Notes: generated by a model from the letters alone, not told the origin. 64,000 bases of DNA from Agapanthus africanus (GCA_030015575.1 CM057337.1:294090044-294154043), one strand, 5' to 3'; shown: positions 1 to 10,295, numbered from the stretch's first letter. Made by a program: numbers and translations.

Positions 1-254
1 ACCATCATGGTTGATTATATATGGAAATGGTGGCAATATAAGCTTCACACTATAGATTAAACTATGGATAATTATTTAATTTTGGTTTTAAAAGAAAATG
101 AAAAGGAAAGGATAATTATGCTAGTTTCTACATGCTTCTTTTAACCTAACCATTCTCACCCACCACTAAACCATGGTTATCTTTTCCTTTATCATTCTAA
201 ACCCAAGTTAAATTAATCATCCATCATTTAATCATGGTTAGAGTCAAGAAGGAT

Positions 255-267
255 TAAATATATATAG
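255..267 (+). promoter_or_regulatory. TATA-like box of A LTR
   Basis: TAAATATATATAG lies about 340 bp before the presumed splice donor and is followed by a CT-rich stretch typical of plant 5' UTRs. No ATG occurs from about 240 to 605. The start site is inferred at about 290-300. Confidence 0.5.
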
Positions 268-599
268 TGATATTTATTTTCTTTTGGAAGTTAACCTAAG
301 GGTTATCATTTTATCTCTTGAAAGCAAAAGCCACCATCTTCATTCTCCTCCATCTCTTGCTCTCTTGATTTTCCTAGTGAGCAAATACCACTCAAAGATA
401 GGTTTTTGAAGTGAGATTCCACACCACAACATCATTCTACACAAGCTTAGCCGCTTCGTTTAGAGTGTTTCCTTCGGTTTGTCGAAGTTGCGAGTTTGGA
501 CGGATATCTCCGTGGTGGATCGTCGTGGATACAAGAGGACATCAAGAGGACCTCGACTCAACACCAAAGAGCCTAAGGAGCGAAGCAAAAACGGGAGCT

Positions 600-611
600 A
601 CAAAGGTTGTA
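600..611 (+). other. Predicted 5' splice site in A LTR
   Basis: ACAAAG|GTTGTA, exon end at 605. The same motif occurs at the matching place in the LTRs of B, E, H, I and X. The LTR reading frame reaches the junction in phase 0 (AAG codon at 603-605). The paired acceptor is at 3263. This is inference with no RNA evidence. Confidence 0.45.
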
Positions 612-766
612 GCCTTCAAACCCTAACTTTTGTTAGCTTTAAGTTTAGTAAACCCTAATTTTCTAGGATCTATCCTTTGCATGTTAGCTTAGCACCATAA
701 AAAATCATAACTTTGGGTCATTTGATGCTTCAAAACACTTCATAGGGTGCTATACTAACCTTACAT

Positions 767-778
767 TGGTATCAGAGC
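767..778 (+). other. A primer-binding site
   Basis: TGGTATCAGAGC begins two bases after the LTR end (765). It complements the 3' end of plant initiator-Met tRNA, the usual Copia primer for minus-strand DNA synthesis. Confidence 0.93.
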
Positions 779-968
779 CGACCTAGAACATTAGGCGACC
801 TTTTTGCGGAGTAAAAAGTCCGATCGAAACAAAAATACGGGTTTATGGGATGCTCTCTGGAAATTTTTTAAAAATTAATCTTTTTCAGAATTAAAAATTC
901 TCAAAAATTAGAGCAGGTAAAAATTAAGAGATCTGGAAAATCCGTACCAATGAACAGTTAAACGGAGC

Positions 969-1008
969 GCGGAAGCGCGGCATAAGAAGGCTTATGCCGC
1001 TCTTCCGC
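969..1008 (+). other. GC-rich hairpin in A leader
   Basis: The arm 969-986 pairs with 991-1008 at 17 of 18 positions around the loop AAGG. Equivalent hairpins with different but paired sequence occur about 200 nt after the PBS in E, F and I, and at matching places in C and H. Confidence 0.7.
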
Positions 1009-1267
1009 GGCCAAATGTGGGGCCCTCTGATATTTCTTTGTACAGTGATTTTCTTTACCTGCTACAGTACATTTTGAGAGTATTTAATCTGAATCTTCTG
1101 TTGAAAATTCTGGAGATGGTTTTGAACTAGTTGTTTCGATCGGAGTTTTCATTTCGTATTTCTTTTCCGGGTAAACTAGAAAGTATTGAAGTGTTTGAAC
1201 GATTATCATTTACTCAATATTCACGGGGTTTAAATAGTTTGGAGATGTGTGCAAGTCTTTTTGCGGT

Positions 1268-1399
1268 GGTCCCTCTAGAAGACAACAAACCTTAACTCGA
1301 TTATGTGACCGTCTCGAACTGCCCTTTGAACCTTAGGGTTTGGGGCAGTACGGCGTGCCACATGTGAGGCGTTGGCTTGACCCTTCTACGGCTGGACCG
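1268..1399 (+). other. Highly conserved leader block (A copy)
   Basis: 132 nt with about 3 differences from the E copy (28156-28287), while sequence on both sides is hardly alignable. Also at 61893-62024 in I and inverted at 58496-58627 in H. One frame is open in E, H and I but has TAG in A, so RNA-level function is more likely than coding. Confidence 0.75.
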
Positions 1400-2618
1400 C
1401 CGCTACTGTGTCACACTCCGGATCTTTGAACCCTGCTCAAGTGTTGAGCTTTAGTGAATCTTGGGTGCTTGACAGTTCGTTCGAAAACTTTAATACTGTC
1501 TGTTTATCTGGAATGTGATACAATATGTGGAATTCAAATAGTGTAGACATGAAATACGAAATATGTGATATTTCGCATTTATGATGTCTAATGAGAATCT
1601 GGATTCCAAATATTGTAGTTTTACACTTTCTTTTCTGTGACCGTAAGTGTAGTATGTTAGATATCGCCGGTTTCGTTGCTATACATCAACGACAATCGGG
1701 GTACGCATACTTACTTACGTTGATGATATGTGATATTATGTGTTGCTGAGATATGATGTGCAGGATTGTCGCGATCGAATAGCCGGGGGGTTTTTGTGAG
1801 ATGAGAGTTTTGTATTTTCATTCATGTAAATTCAAATGTAATGTAATATTCTTTTATTTGGGGCACTTCCAGGTTGCGGTTGTGTCACCAGTGTTGTATA
1901 TTATTTACTTTTCCGCATTAGGATGGACCCAAGGAGGGGAGCACAGGTGACCGGGTTCTGGGGTTCAGTGGGAGGCCATCTCGAGGAGTCGAGACCGGGT
2001 CTCCTAAACTCCAGGATTGGTAGGGTCACTTGCCGCTCTCGTAGGGGTCCAGGGTGTGGGCTTGGCTATTCATCGCGACTGTGGAATCCGTATTTTCTAT
2101 TCTGGCTAAATACTAAATACGGACGTCCTAGTATATCCCACGTTATATCTATATTTCTGCTGCCTGTGTTCTGTGATATCTGAGACGAATGACTTATTAT
2201 ATATATGATATATAGTAGACGTTGCTTATGTTTTACACCCGCGCTAGTCCCGTCCCGGTATGCCGTTAGTTAAGTAACCTAACGGTGCATAACGGAACAT
2301 TGCGGCGAATGCGGATGGCATAAGCGTACGTGTTATTTTCGTTTCTTTTCTGTGATTGGCTTAAGGACTTAAATGATGGGATTACATTAATGTGATTAAT
2401 GAAAAGAAAATAAACCTAAAAGATGTTGTAGAATCGGATTTAAAAACTACTCGGCTATTTATGAAAAAGCTATATTTCAAAAACTGCGGAGCATAAGCCA
2501 CTCCTTTTGAAAAACTGTTTGATTCTACAACGATATCAAGTTCAAAGCGTTAAAGATTTTCTTAAAAATCATTCGCAACCCTCCGTCATTTTAGGAAGTA
2601 GAGTACTTAGTATTCGTG

Positions 2619-2827
2619 CTACGTTTGTTGACTTTAGTTAAGGCGTAGTGTACGGTAGCTAAGTGATGTCTTCCTACACTGCATATGATGCAGATTAATT
2701 GGGACATTCATACGACTTTGTTGACCATAGTTAAGGGTCATATGGGTGGGTCTAATTGATCAAGAAATGACGGGTAGAACTTGACTGGTACTTATGATTT
2801 GTTGACCATAGTTAAGGTCATAAGTAC
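2619..2827 (+). other. Three repeated stem-loops in A leader
   Basis: Three copies of a 17-nt core (GTTGACCATAGTTAAGG twice, and one variant with TTTA in the loop) at 2627-2643, 2720-2736 and 2801-2817. Each is enclosed by its own outer stem: CTACG/CGTAG, CATACGAC/GTCATATG, and a perfect 10-bp stem GTACTTATGA/TCATAAGTAC. Confidence 0.75.
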
Positions 2828-3230
2828 TAGGGGAAAAAATTACATCGGGAATTTCAAGTGTTGAAATTTGCAATGAGATTGCATACCTTCCATGTGATGG
2901 TTGGATCCCGATCCCACTGTGGGCAATAGTTGCTCCTAGGAGAGTTTTACAGTTTACAATTAGCTAACTCATTAGGTGTCTAGAAAGGTGTTAATGGGGC
3001 TCCGCCTCTGGGAAAACGAGGTTTACTCTAATTAGGTCCGTGCGAAAGCACGGGGAACCTCCCTCAAAGTACCGACACTGGCCTGGCTGAACGGTTAGCG
3101 AAGTTGTAGACTGTAATTAATCCTGGCTAGTTTTTCTTTTTAAGGTTTGAAAGAAAAACTTGATAAAAAGCAGTGGGAAACATCGATTAGACAAGATAAT
3201 AAACCAATCTAATCTGTGCAAGAGCTTTCG

Positions 3231-3263
3231 CTGAGTGTATTCTTTTCTCTCTCTTAATGGCAG
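3231..3263 (+). other. Predicted 3' splice site before A gag
   Basis: A CTGAG branch-like motif at 3231, a pyrimidine run at 3241-3255 and CAG at 3261-3263. The gag ATG follows at 3270. An upstream ATG at 3257 (short frame MADTNDWT) would be removed by splicing here. Confidence 0.45.
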
Positions 3264-3269
3264 ATACCA

Positions 3270-6200
3270 ATGACTGGACTTAAGCTTCTACTAGATAAGA
3301 ACAAACTGAATGGAACCAACTATAAAGACTGGCTAAGGAATCTGAAGATCGCCTTGACATATGATAAAGTATCATATGTCCTCACGGCTTCAGCCCCGCC
3401 CGTCCCAGGCCCAAAATCCTCAGTTGCGGACATAGAAGTCCGCAAGACATGGGACGCTGACTGTGCCACGGCCACATGCCTCGCGCTTGCATCGATGGAT
3501 AACACACATCAAAAGCAGCACGAGGACATGGACATTCACGGGATTTTACTCCATACAAAGGAGTTGTATGGGGAGCAGTCCCGCGTATTACGATACGAGG
3601 CATCAAAGAAACTGTTTCACATGCGAATGGCCCCTGGCACACCAGTAGCAGACCATGTTTTGAAGATGATAGCTCTTATAGAAGAGCTTGAGGACCTCGG
3701 ATGGACTATGGACAATGAACAATATATCGATATTATTCTGCAGTCCCTCCCCTCCACCTTTTCTCAGTTCATAGTGAACTTTAACATGCATGGCATGGAG
3801 AAGGACCTCCCTGAACTCCTTAATATGTTAAGGAGTGCAGAGAGCACTATGAAGTCGGCAAAGACTCCCGTTATGACGATTGGACAGTCTTCTTCTTCTC
3901 GCCCGAAAGCTAAGGCCAAGGGAAAGAAAAAGAAGAAACCCACTAATCCTAAGGGCGGAGTCAAAAAGGTGAAGGGAAAGGGAAAGTCCACGGCTGGAGA
4001 CCCAGGAAAAGGCGAGTGTTTTCATTGCCACAAGACAGGACACTGGAAGCGCAACTGCACGGAGTACCTAAGTCTTAAGAAGAAGCATGGTGATGCTTCT
4101 GCTTCAGGTGCGTTTGTGACTGAAAACTGTTTTTCTATAAACTCTGCTTCCTGGGTATTGGATACCGGTTCAGGTTCTCACATTTGCAATTCTATGCAGG
4201 GGCTGAGAAATAGCAAGGTTTTGAAGACAGGTGACCATACTCTCCGCGTTGGAAATGGTTCCAATGTACATACAGTCGCAGTGGGAGAGTATCACTTGGG
4301 GTTGCCGTCTGGATGTATTTTGATTTTGAATCCATGTTATTTTGTACCTGATATGCTATGTAATATAATATCCGTTTCTTTGTTGGACAATGAAGGGTAT
4401 AATTTTGTATTGCAAAACAATGTTATGAACATTTACCTGAATCAAATGTTGGTTGGGTATGGTACACTTAATAACGGAATATATGTCCTAAATCAACACA
4501 CAGTTTTCAGTATACAACACACTAATAAAAGAAAACTTTCAGAATTAAATGAAGCTTTTCTTTGGCATTGTAGACTTGGTCATATTAACGAAACAAGACT
4601 AAACAAGTTACACAAAGATGGATATTTAAATCCTTTTGAATATAAATCTTATGCGACTTGCCAGTCTTGTATCAAGGGTAAAATGACCAAAACTCCGTTT
4701 ACTGGACACGGAGAAAGAGCTACTCAGCTCCTGGGCCTCATACATAGTGATGTATGTGGGCCTATGTCTACACAGGCTAGAGGCGGTTTTTCATACTTCA
4801 TTACATTCACCGATGATTTCTCAAGATTCGGTCATGTATTTTTATTAAAGCACAAGTCCGACGCTTTCGAGAAGTTCGTTGAATATAAACAAGAAGTAGA
4901 AAAACAAACCGGCTTGAGTATTAAGATGCTTCGATCAGATCGAGGTGGTGAGTATCTCAGTACAGAATTTGCAAACTTCCTAAAAGAGAATGGGATTCTC
5001 TCTCAGCTCACTCCGCCTTACACACCACAGCACAACGGTGTGTCAGAACGACGGAATAGGACCCTATTAGATATGGTCCGGTCCATGATGAGTGACGCTG
5101 AGTTACCAGTCTCGTTTTGGGGGCATGCGTTGGAGACTGCTGCGTTTCTGCTAAACAGGGTTCCGACCAAAGCCGTGTCTACCACACCATATGAGATATG
5201 GAATGGGAAGAGACCATCTCTTAAGAGAATTAAGATTTGGGGTTGCCCGGCCTATGTTAAAAAACAGAATCCGGACAAACTCGAGACACGGTCAGTCATG
5301 TGTAACTTTGTGGGATATCCAAAGAATTCTTATGGGTATCTGTTCTACCACAAAGAGGAACAAAAAGTGTTTGTTTCTCAGTATGCTACATTCTTGGAAA
5401 AAGAGTTTTTCACAGACAGAGATGATGGCAAGGTGGTAGATCTAGAAGAAGTTCTGGAGACACAAACTACAAATGACGATTTGGTTGAACCGGCTGTTGC
5501 AGCAGAAACTGAAGAACCTCGGCCACTCCGAAGGTCTGGTAGGACTTCTCGCCCACCGGAGAGGTACTACGGTTTCCTCATTGATGGTGACAGAGAAGAC
5601 TGTATCATGGAAGATGATGATCCTACCAGTTTTCAGCAAGCTATCACGAGTGGTGACTCTGTGAAGTGGCTGGATGCCATGAGATCCGAAATGGAGTCTA
5701 TGTACACCAACAAAGTATGGACTTTGGACGTTGTACCCCCTGGGGTAAAACCTGTTGGGTGCAAATGGATCTTTAAAAGAAAGATTGGTGTGGATGGGCA
5801 GGTAGAGACCTATAAGGCAAGACTAGTGGCGAAAGGTTTTCGTCAAAGACCAGGATTGGACTATGACGAAACTTTTTCGCCCGTAGCCATGCTTAAATCT
5901 ATTCGGATCCTACTTGCTATTGCTGCTCACTACGACTATGAAATATGGCAGATGGACGTTAAAACAGCATTTCTAAATGGAGATTTAGAAGAATGTGTTT
6001 ATATGGATCAGCCAGAGGGCTTCATTGACAGTGGGAGCAGCGAGAAAGCATGTAGATTGCTTAAATCCATATATGGGTTAAAGCAGGCATCTCGGAGTTG
6101 GAACATCTGTTTCGATGATGTTATCAAAGAGTTTGATTTCATCAAAAATCCAGATGAACCTTGTGTTTATAGGAAGGCTGTAGGAAGAGCTGTCACATTC

Positions 6201-7196
6201 CTCGTATTGTACGTGGATGACATTCTTCTGATAGGAAATGATATTCCTATGCTACAGTCGGTCAAATCATTCTTATCACTGAGGTTCTCCATGAAGGACC
6301 TGGGTGATGCCACATACATCCTGGGCATAAGGATCTATAGAGATAGATCCAAAAAGTTATTGGGATTGTCCCAAACCAGGTACATCAACACCATCCTAAA
6401 AAGGTTTAGTATGGAAGACTCCAAGCGGGGTGCCTTACCCGCTTGCCATGGAGTCACTCTCTCCAAGGATTCTTGTCCAAAGACTGATGAAGAGAGAGCT
6501 CGCATGACCATTATACCTTATGCTTCGGCAGTAGGGTCTATAATGTATGCGATGTTATGTACACGCCCAGATGTAGCTTATGCACTTAGTGTTGTAAGCA
6601 GGTATCAATCCAACCCAGGGGAGAACCACTGGACAGCTGTGAAGAACATTCTTAAGTACTTACGAAGGACTAAAGAATTGTTCTTGGTGTATGGTAATAA
6701 AGATCTCCAAATGGAGGCCTTTACCGATTCGAGCTTCCAGAGCGATAAGGATGACAGCAAATCTATCTCAGGGTTTGTATTCACTCTCAATGGAGGGGCG
6801 GTAAGTTGGAAGAGTTCCAAACAAGATACCGTTGCAGACTCTACGATGGAAGCTGAGTACATTGCTGCAAATGATGCCGCCAAGGAAGCAGTCTGGATAA
6901 AGAAGTTCGTTTCGGAGCTAGGAGTAGTTCCAACCATTATTGATCCAATACCTTTGTATTGTGACAATAATGGGGCGATGGCGTTAGCCAAGGAACCCAG
7001 ATCCCATCAGCGGTCCAGACACATCCTGAGGCGCTTTCATTTGATCCGGGAGATTGTAGATCGCCGCGAGATCGAGATTAAGAGAGTAGACACAAAGAAC
7101 AACGCCGCGGATCCATTCACCAAGGCCCTCCCTCAGCCGCAGCATGAGCGACTTTTTGAGATGTTGGGTATGAGATACGCCAATAACTGGCCTTAG
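3270..7196 (+). CDS. Copia gag-pol polyprotein (element A)
   Basis: The 1308-residue frame encodes everything needed for particle formation, processing, reverse transcription and integration. In order: Gag with a UBN2-like region (about 1-200), lysine-rich linker, zinc knuckle C250-X2-C253-X4-H258-X4-C263; protease with DTGS at D298; integrase with the HHCC finger from about H433 and catalytic D494, D557 and E593 (exact D-35-E spacing); reverse transcriptase with YVDD at 981-984; RNase H with D1153 in TDSSF and a later YCDNNGA motif. Length is normal for plant Copia. ATG 3270 is chosen because the protein start matches the F homologue. The stop lies directly against the polypurine tract. There is no env. 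No lesions are visible, so it may be functional. Confidence 0.95.
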   Translation: MTGLKLLLDKNKLNGTNYKDWLRNLKIALTYDKVSYVLTASAPPVPGPKSSVADIEVRKTWDADCATATCLALASMDNTHQKQHEDMDIHGILLHTKELYGEQSRVLRYEASKKLFHMRMAPGTPVADHVLKMIALIEELEDLGWTMDNEQYIDIILQSLPSTFSQFIVNFNMHGMEKDLPELLNMLRSAESTMKSAKTPVMTIGQSSSSRPKAKAKGKKKKKPTNPKGGVKKVKGKGKSTAGDPGKGECFHCHKTGHWKRNCTEYLSLKKKHGDASASGAFVTENCFSINSASWVLDTGSGSHICNSMQGLRNSKVLKTGDHTLRVGNGSNVHTVAVGEYHLGLPSGCILILNPCYFVPDMLCNIISVSLLDNEGYNFVLQNNVMNIYLNQMLVGYGTLNNGIYVLNQHTVFSIQHTNKRKLSELNEAFLWHCRLGHINETRLNKLHKDGYLNPFEYKSYATCQSCIKGKMTKTPFTGHGERATQLLGLIHSDVCGPMSTQARGGFSYFITFTDDFSRFGHVFLLKHKSDAFEKFVEYKQEVEKQTGLSIKMLRSDRGGEYLSTEFANFLKENGILSQLTPPYTPQHNGVSERRNRTLLDMVRSMMSDAELPVSFWGHALETAAFLLNRVPTKAVSTTPYEIWNGKRPSLKRIKIWGCPAYVKKQNPDKLETRSVMCNFVGYPKNSYGYLFYHKEEQKVFVSQYATFLEKEFFTDRDDGKVVDLEEVLETQTTNDDLVEPAVAAETEEPRPLRRSGRTSRPPERYYGFLIDGDREDCIMEDDDPTSFQQAITSGDSVKWLDAMRSEMESMYTNKVWTLDVVPPGVKPVGCKWIFKRKIGVDGQVETYKARLVAKGFRQRPGLDYDETFSPVAMLKSIRILLAIAAHYDYEIWQMDVKTAFLNGDLEECVYMDQPEGFIDSGSSEKACRLLKSIYGLKQASRSWNICFDDVIKEFDFIKNPDEPCVYRKAVGRAVTFLVLYVDDILLIGNDIPMLQSVKSFLSLRFSMKDLGDATYILGIRIYRDRSKKLLGLSQTRYINTILKRFSMEDSKRGALPACHGVTLSKDSCPKTDEERARMTIIPYASAVGSIMYAMLCTRPDVAYALSVVSRYQSNPGENHWTAVKNILKYLRRTKELFLVYGNKDLQMEAFTDSSFQSDKDDSKSISGFVFTLNGGAVSWKSSKQDTVADSTMEAEYIAANDAAKEAVWIKKFVSELGVVPTIIDPIPLYCDNNGAMALAKEPRSHQRSRHILRRFHLIREIVDRREIEIKRVDTKNNAADPFTKALPQPQHERLFEMLGMRYANNWP

Positions 7197-7210
7197 TGCA
7201 AGTGGGAGAT
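7197..7210 (+). other. A polypurine tract
   Basis: TGCAAGTGGGAGAT lies between the stop codon and the 3' LTR. It is the plus-strand primer region and is the same in B, E, F and H. Confidence 0.85.
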
Positions 7211-7395
7211 TGTTGGATATATGTATGCCCTAGAGGCCATTATGTGATAGTTGATGTATCTATACATGTATATATATTCAGTTTGCATTCTTGCTCGACA
7301 TGATAGTATGCTATCTGGTTTCTCTTTATCTGACATGTTGATTTGATCATGCTTTTATTTCATTCATACATGCTGATAAAGCCCTAAGGATATCG

Positions 7396-7454
7396 GCTTG
7401 ACTACTCTGATTATGATGGAGATCATACTAGTGGGACATCTGTAGTCTATAAGC
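7396..7454 (+). other. Two-tier U3 hairpin (A 3' LTR)
   Basis: GCTT-GACTAC pairs with GTAGTC-(TAT)-AAGC around an inner hairpin TATGAT/ATCATA. Homologous hairpins with compensating changes are in B, C, D, E, F, H and I. Confidence 0.7.
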
Positions 7455-7915
7455 ATATCCTGAAATGTCCCTAGTCGGAGGTGTATTGAGACGGGGCATC
7501 GATATACCAGAGTAGACTAGCGTATATGATACTAGACCCATGTGATGGGCGACGGATGTTCCCACATTCGTCGATGTTTGACATCAAGATCATATACGGG
7601 TGCTCAGTGTTGACTGGGTACACTGGACGGACTCGCCGAGAACTCCTATATGGAATTATATCTATCGTCGGATAGCAGTTCTCAGGTGACACTGGTACAG
7701 GTTAGTCTGTAGACCCGAGATCGTCATGGAGTCTTGTGTGTTCTCCCACTGTACTTTGATTGCCACCCTACCACGGCTCTACTGAGTCGTGCAAACAGGT
7801 GGCCGTTGGGTACAGTCCCGAGACACACGAAGGCAATGAGCGATAGGAGGGGTTTCGTCTCTCCCGGTATTGGGAGTTGATGCTGTGCTGTGCTCGACTG
7901 GTTATAACAGCAAGT

Positions 7916-7966
7916 CCCTGGCCAGGGCTGCTGAGACTTACTGATAAGTGTTATCAGTAGTTTCTC
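7916..7966 (+). other. U3 palindrome and GAGA/TCTC hairpin (A)
   Basis: The perfect palindrome CCCTGGCCAGGG (7916-7927) is followed by GAGA..ACTGATAA-GTG-TTATCAGT..TCTC (7933-7966). In E and I the inner stem reads CTGGTAA/TTACCAG, a paired change. Confidence 0.65.
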
Positions 7967-9305
7967 GATCTGTTATAGACCATTCACCGACACGACTTAT
8001 TGAGTTATTGGGGTCGACGTGACCATCCCTAGGCTCGATATGCAGCATATCTGACGAAGAGACCGGACTGTACGGTAGTGTTGCCGGATGGCTCGATGGG
8101 AGTTGTAGCAGGTTCGCCTGTTGTCTTCTGATCGCTCAATACCCGGGTGGCCGTTACGTTTAGCTGACCTCTTGCGGCTTGAGGGCACTTGATATGATCA
8201 TTACCCTCTGCCGGCGTATTGACGAGTCTTAGAGTCCCACAGAGGAGTTACCCAGTCCAGGCGAAACGTTGTGGTGCGCATATGCGATATGCGCATACAC
8301 CCGATTGAAATGTGCGTATATGATACCGAACATTGATCGGGTGAATTGCTTTTGGTGGGGTCATATGAGATATGACCGGATTGATAAATCAAGTGTTGAT
8401 TTATCATTTAACCATAAGTTGTCTCACTTGAAACCTTTCTAGGGTTTGATGGATGTATGCATGCATGAATGTGTTTCTTTTTTTCTTTTCTAGTTTCATG
8501 CACATGAAGATGTGCATACATGTACACATACATACATCAAACCATCATGGTTGATTATATATGGAAATGGTGGCAATATAAGCTTCACACCATAGATTAA
8601 ACTATGGATAATTATTTAATTTTGGTTTTAAAAGAAAATGAAAAGGAAAGGATAATTATGCTAGTTTCTACATGCTTCTTTTAACCTAACCATTCTCACC
8701 CACCACTAAACCATGGTTATCTTTTCCTTTATCATTCTAAACCCAAGTTAAATTAATCATCCATCATTTAATCATGGTTAGAGTCAAGAAGGATTAAATA
8801 TATATAGTGATATTTATTTTCTTTTGGAAGTTAACCTAAGGGTTATCATTTTATCTCTTGAAAGCAAAAGCCACCATCTTCATTCTCCTCCATCTCTTGC
8901 TCTCTTGATTTTCCTAGTGAGCAAATACCACTCAAAGATAGGTTTTTGAAGTGAGATTCCACACCACAACATCATTCTACACAAGCTTAGCCGCTTCGTT
9001 TAGAGTGTTTCCTTCGGTTTGTCGAAGTTGCGAGTTTGGACGGATATCTCCGTGGTGGATCGTCGTGGATACAAGAGGACATCAAGAGGACCTCGACTCA
9101 ACACCAAAGAGCCTAAGGAGCGAAGCAAAAACGGGAGCTACAAAGGTTGTAGCCTTCAAACCCTAACTTTTGTTAGCTTTAAGTTTAGTAAACCCTAATT
9201 TTCTAGGATCTATCCTTTGCATGTTAGCTTAGCACCATAAAAAATCATAACTTTGGGTCATTTGATGCTTCAAAACACTTCATAGGGTGCTATACTAACC
9301 TTACA

Positions 9306-10295
9306 CCCACAAGCCGCAAGCGGTCTGCTAAACGTAACGGCCACCCGGGTATTGAGCGATCAGAAGATCGACGAGCTAGCCCGCTCACACTCCTGCGAAT
9401 CCGACCAGTAACACTTACCATACAGTCAAGTCTCTTCGTCTGATACGTCGCATATCAAGTCTAGGGGTGGTATACGTCAGACCCCAATAACCCGATAAGT
9501 CGTGCTGATGTGAGGCTCGTAACGGGTCGAGAAACTACTGGTAACACTTACCAGCAAATCTCTGATCAGCCCTGGCCAGGGACTTACCTGTTACGGCCAA
9601 TCGAGCACAGCGCAACATCAACTCCCAATACCGGGAGAGACGAAACCCCTCCTATCGCTCATTGCCTCCATGTGACTCGGGACTGTACCCAAAGACCACC
9701 GTTTTGGACGCCCTCATGGACGTGGTAAGGTGGAGATCAAAGCACAGTGGGAATCACACAAGACTCTATGACGATCTCGGGTCTACAAACTAACCTGTAC
9801 AAGTGTCACCTGAGAACTGCCATCTGACGTGAGGTATAATACCATCTGGGAGTTCTCGGCGAGTCCGTCCAGTGTACCCAGTGACCACTGAGCACCCGTA
9901 CACCATCTCTGATGTCAAACACCAATGGATATGGGATCATCCATCGCCCATCACATGGGTCGAGAAGCGTATACGCTAGTCTACTCTGGTATATCGATGC
10001 CCCGTCTCGATACACCCATGACTAGGGACCTTGAAGGATGTACTTATGGACTACCATGTCCCCACTAGTATGATCTGCATCATAGTCCAGGTAGTCAAGT
10101 ACAAATCCTAAGGGCTTTACCAACATGTAACTGTAAGACAGTATAAAGAGACTAGTGTACATGTTAAGATAAATAGCAACCAGATAGCATACTATCATGT
10201 CGAGCAAGAAAGTCATCTCTATATATGTCCAAGCATCCAATATAATATACATAATCTGTACAATACTGGCCTCTAGGGCATACATACAACTAACA
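9306..10295 (-). repeat. B 3' LTR, U3-start part
   Basis: Aligns gap-free to 15486-16475 with about 10 differences. On the minus strand it begins TGTTAGTTG at 10295. It contains the two-tier hairpin at about 10039-10103. A 87-codon ATG frame on the minus strand (10022-10285) is discussed as a finding, not called as a gene. Confidence 0.93.

Larger units (their letters stand above)
1..765 (+). repeat. A 5' LTR, 3' part only
   Basis: This is the last 765 bp of the LTR, ending TTACA directly before the PBS. It aligns without gaps to 8541-9305, with one difference near position 51. It holds a TATA-like box, then a pyrimidine-rich, ATG-free stretch that looks like a transcribed leader. No gene is proposed here: the frame at 411-626 starts at GTG and contains no ATG. 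Confidence 0.95.
779..3269 (+). other. A untranslated leader (2.5 kb)
   Basis: There is no coding frame of interest between the PBS and gag. It contains a GC-rich hairpin (969-1008), a 132-nt block conserved in E, H and I (1268-1399), further blocks shared with E, H and I around 1615-1760 and 1920-2100, three repeated stem-loops (2619-2827) and an acceptor-like site before gag. Many ATGs would block scanning if it stayed in the mRNA. Confidence 0.8.
1..9305 (+). mobile_element. Element A: Ty1/copia LTR retrotransposon, left end outside window
   Basis: Bases 1-765 recur at 8541-9305 with one difference seen by eye, so the element is flanked by LTRs and the window begins inside the 5' LTR. Order: LTR, iMet PBS, 2.5 kb leader, one open gag-pol frame, polypurine tract, LTR. 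The sequence after 9305 continues as the interior of B's LTR (9306 aligns with 15486), so A is inserted in B. The right target-site copy should be CCCAC at 9306-9310; the left copy is outside the window. Near-identical LTRs and an uninterrupted frame indicate a recent insertion. Confidence 0.95.
7211..9305 (+). repeat. A 3' LTR (2095 bp)
   Basis: Begins TGTTGG and ends TTACA. It holds the U3 hairpins described separately, an RY motif CATGCATG (8460-8467), the TATA-like box near 8795-8807 and the donor-like site at 9145/9146. I see no coding gene in it. Confidence 0.95.

Noticed and set aside
411-626. 71-codon LTR frame in A as a gene
   Set aside because: Starts at GTG and has no ATG; discussed only as a possible spliced leader exon.
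767-778. tRNA gene fragment
   Set aside because: The iMet-like 12 bases are the retrotransposon primer-binding site; no cloverleaf around them.
7197-7210. env-like gene between pol and 3' LTR
   Set aside because: The stop codon abuts the polypurine tract in A, B, E, F and H; no space for one.
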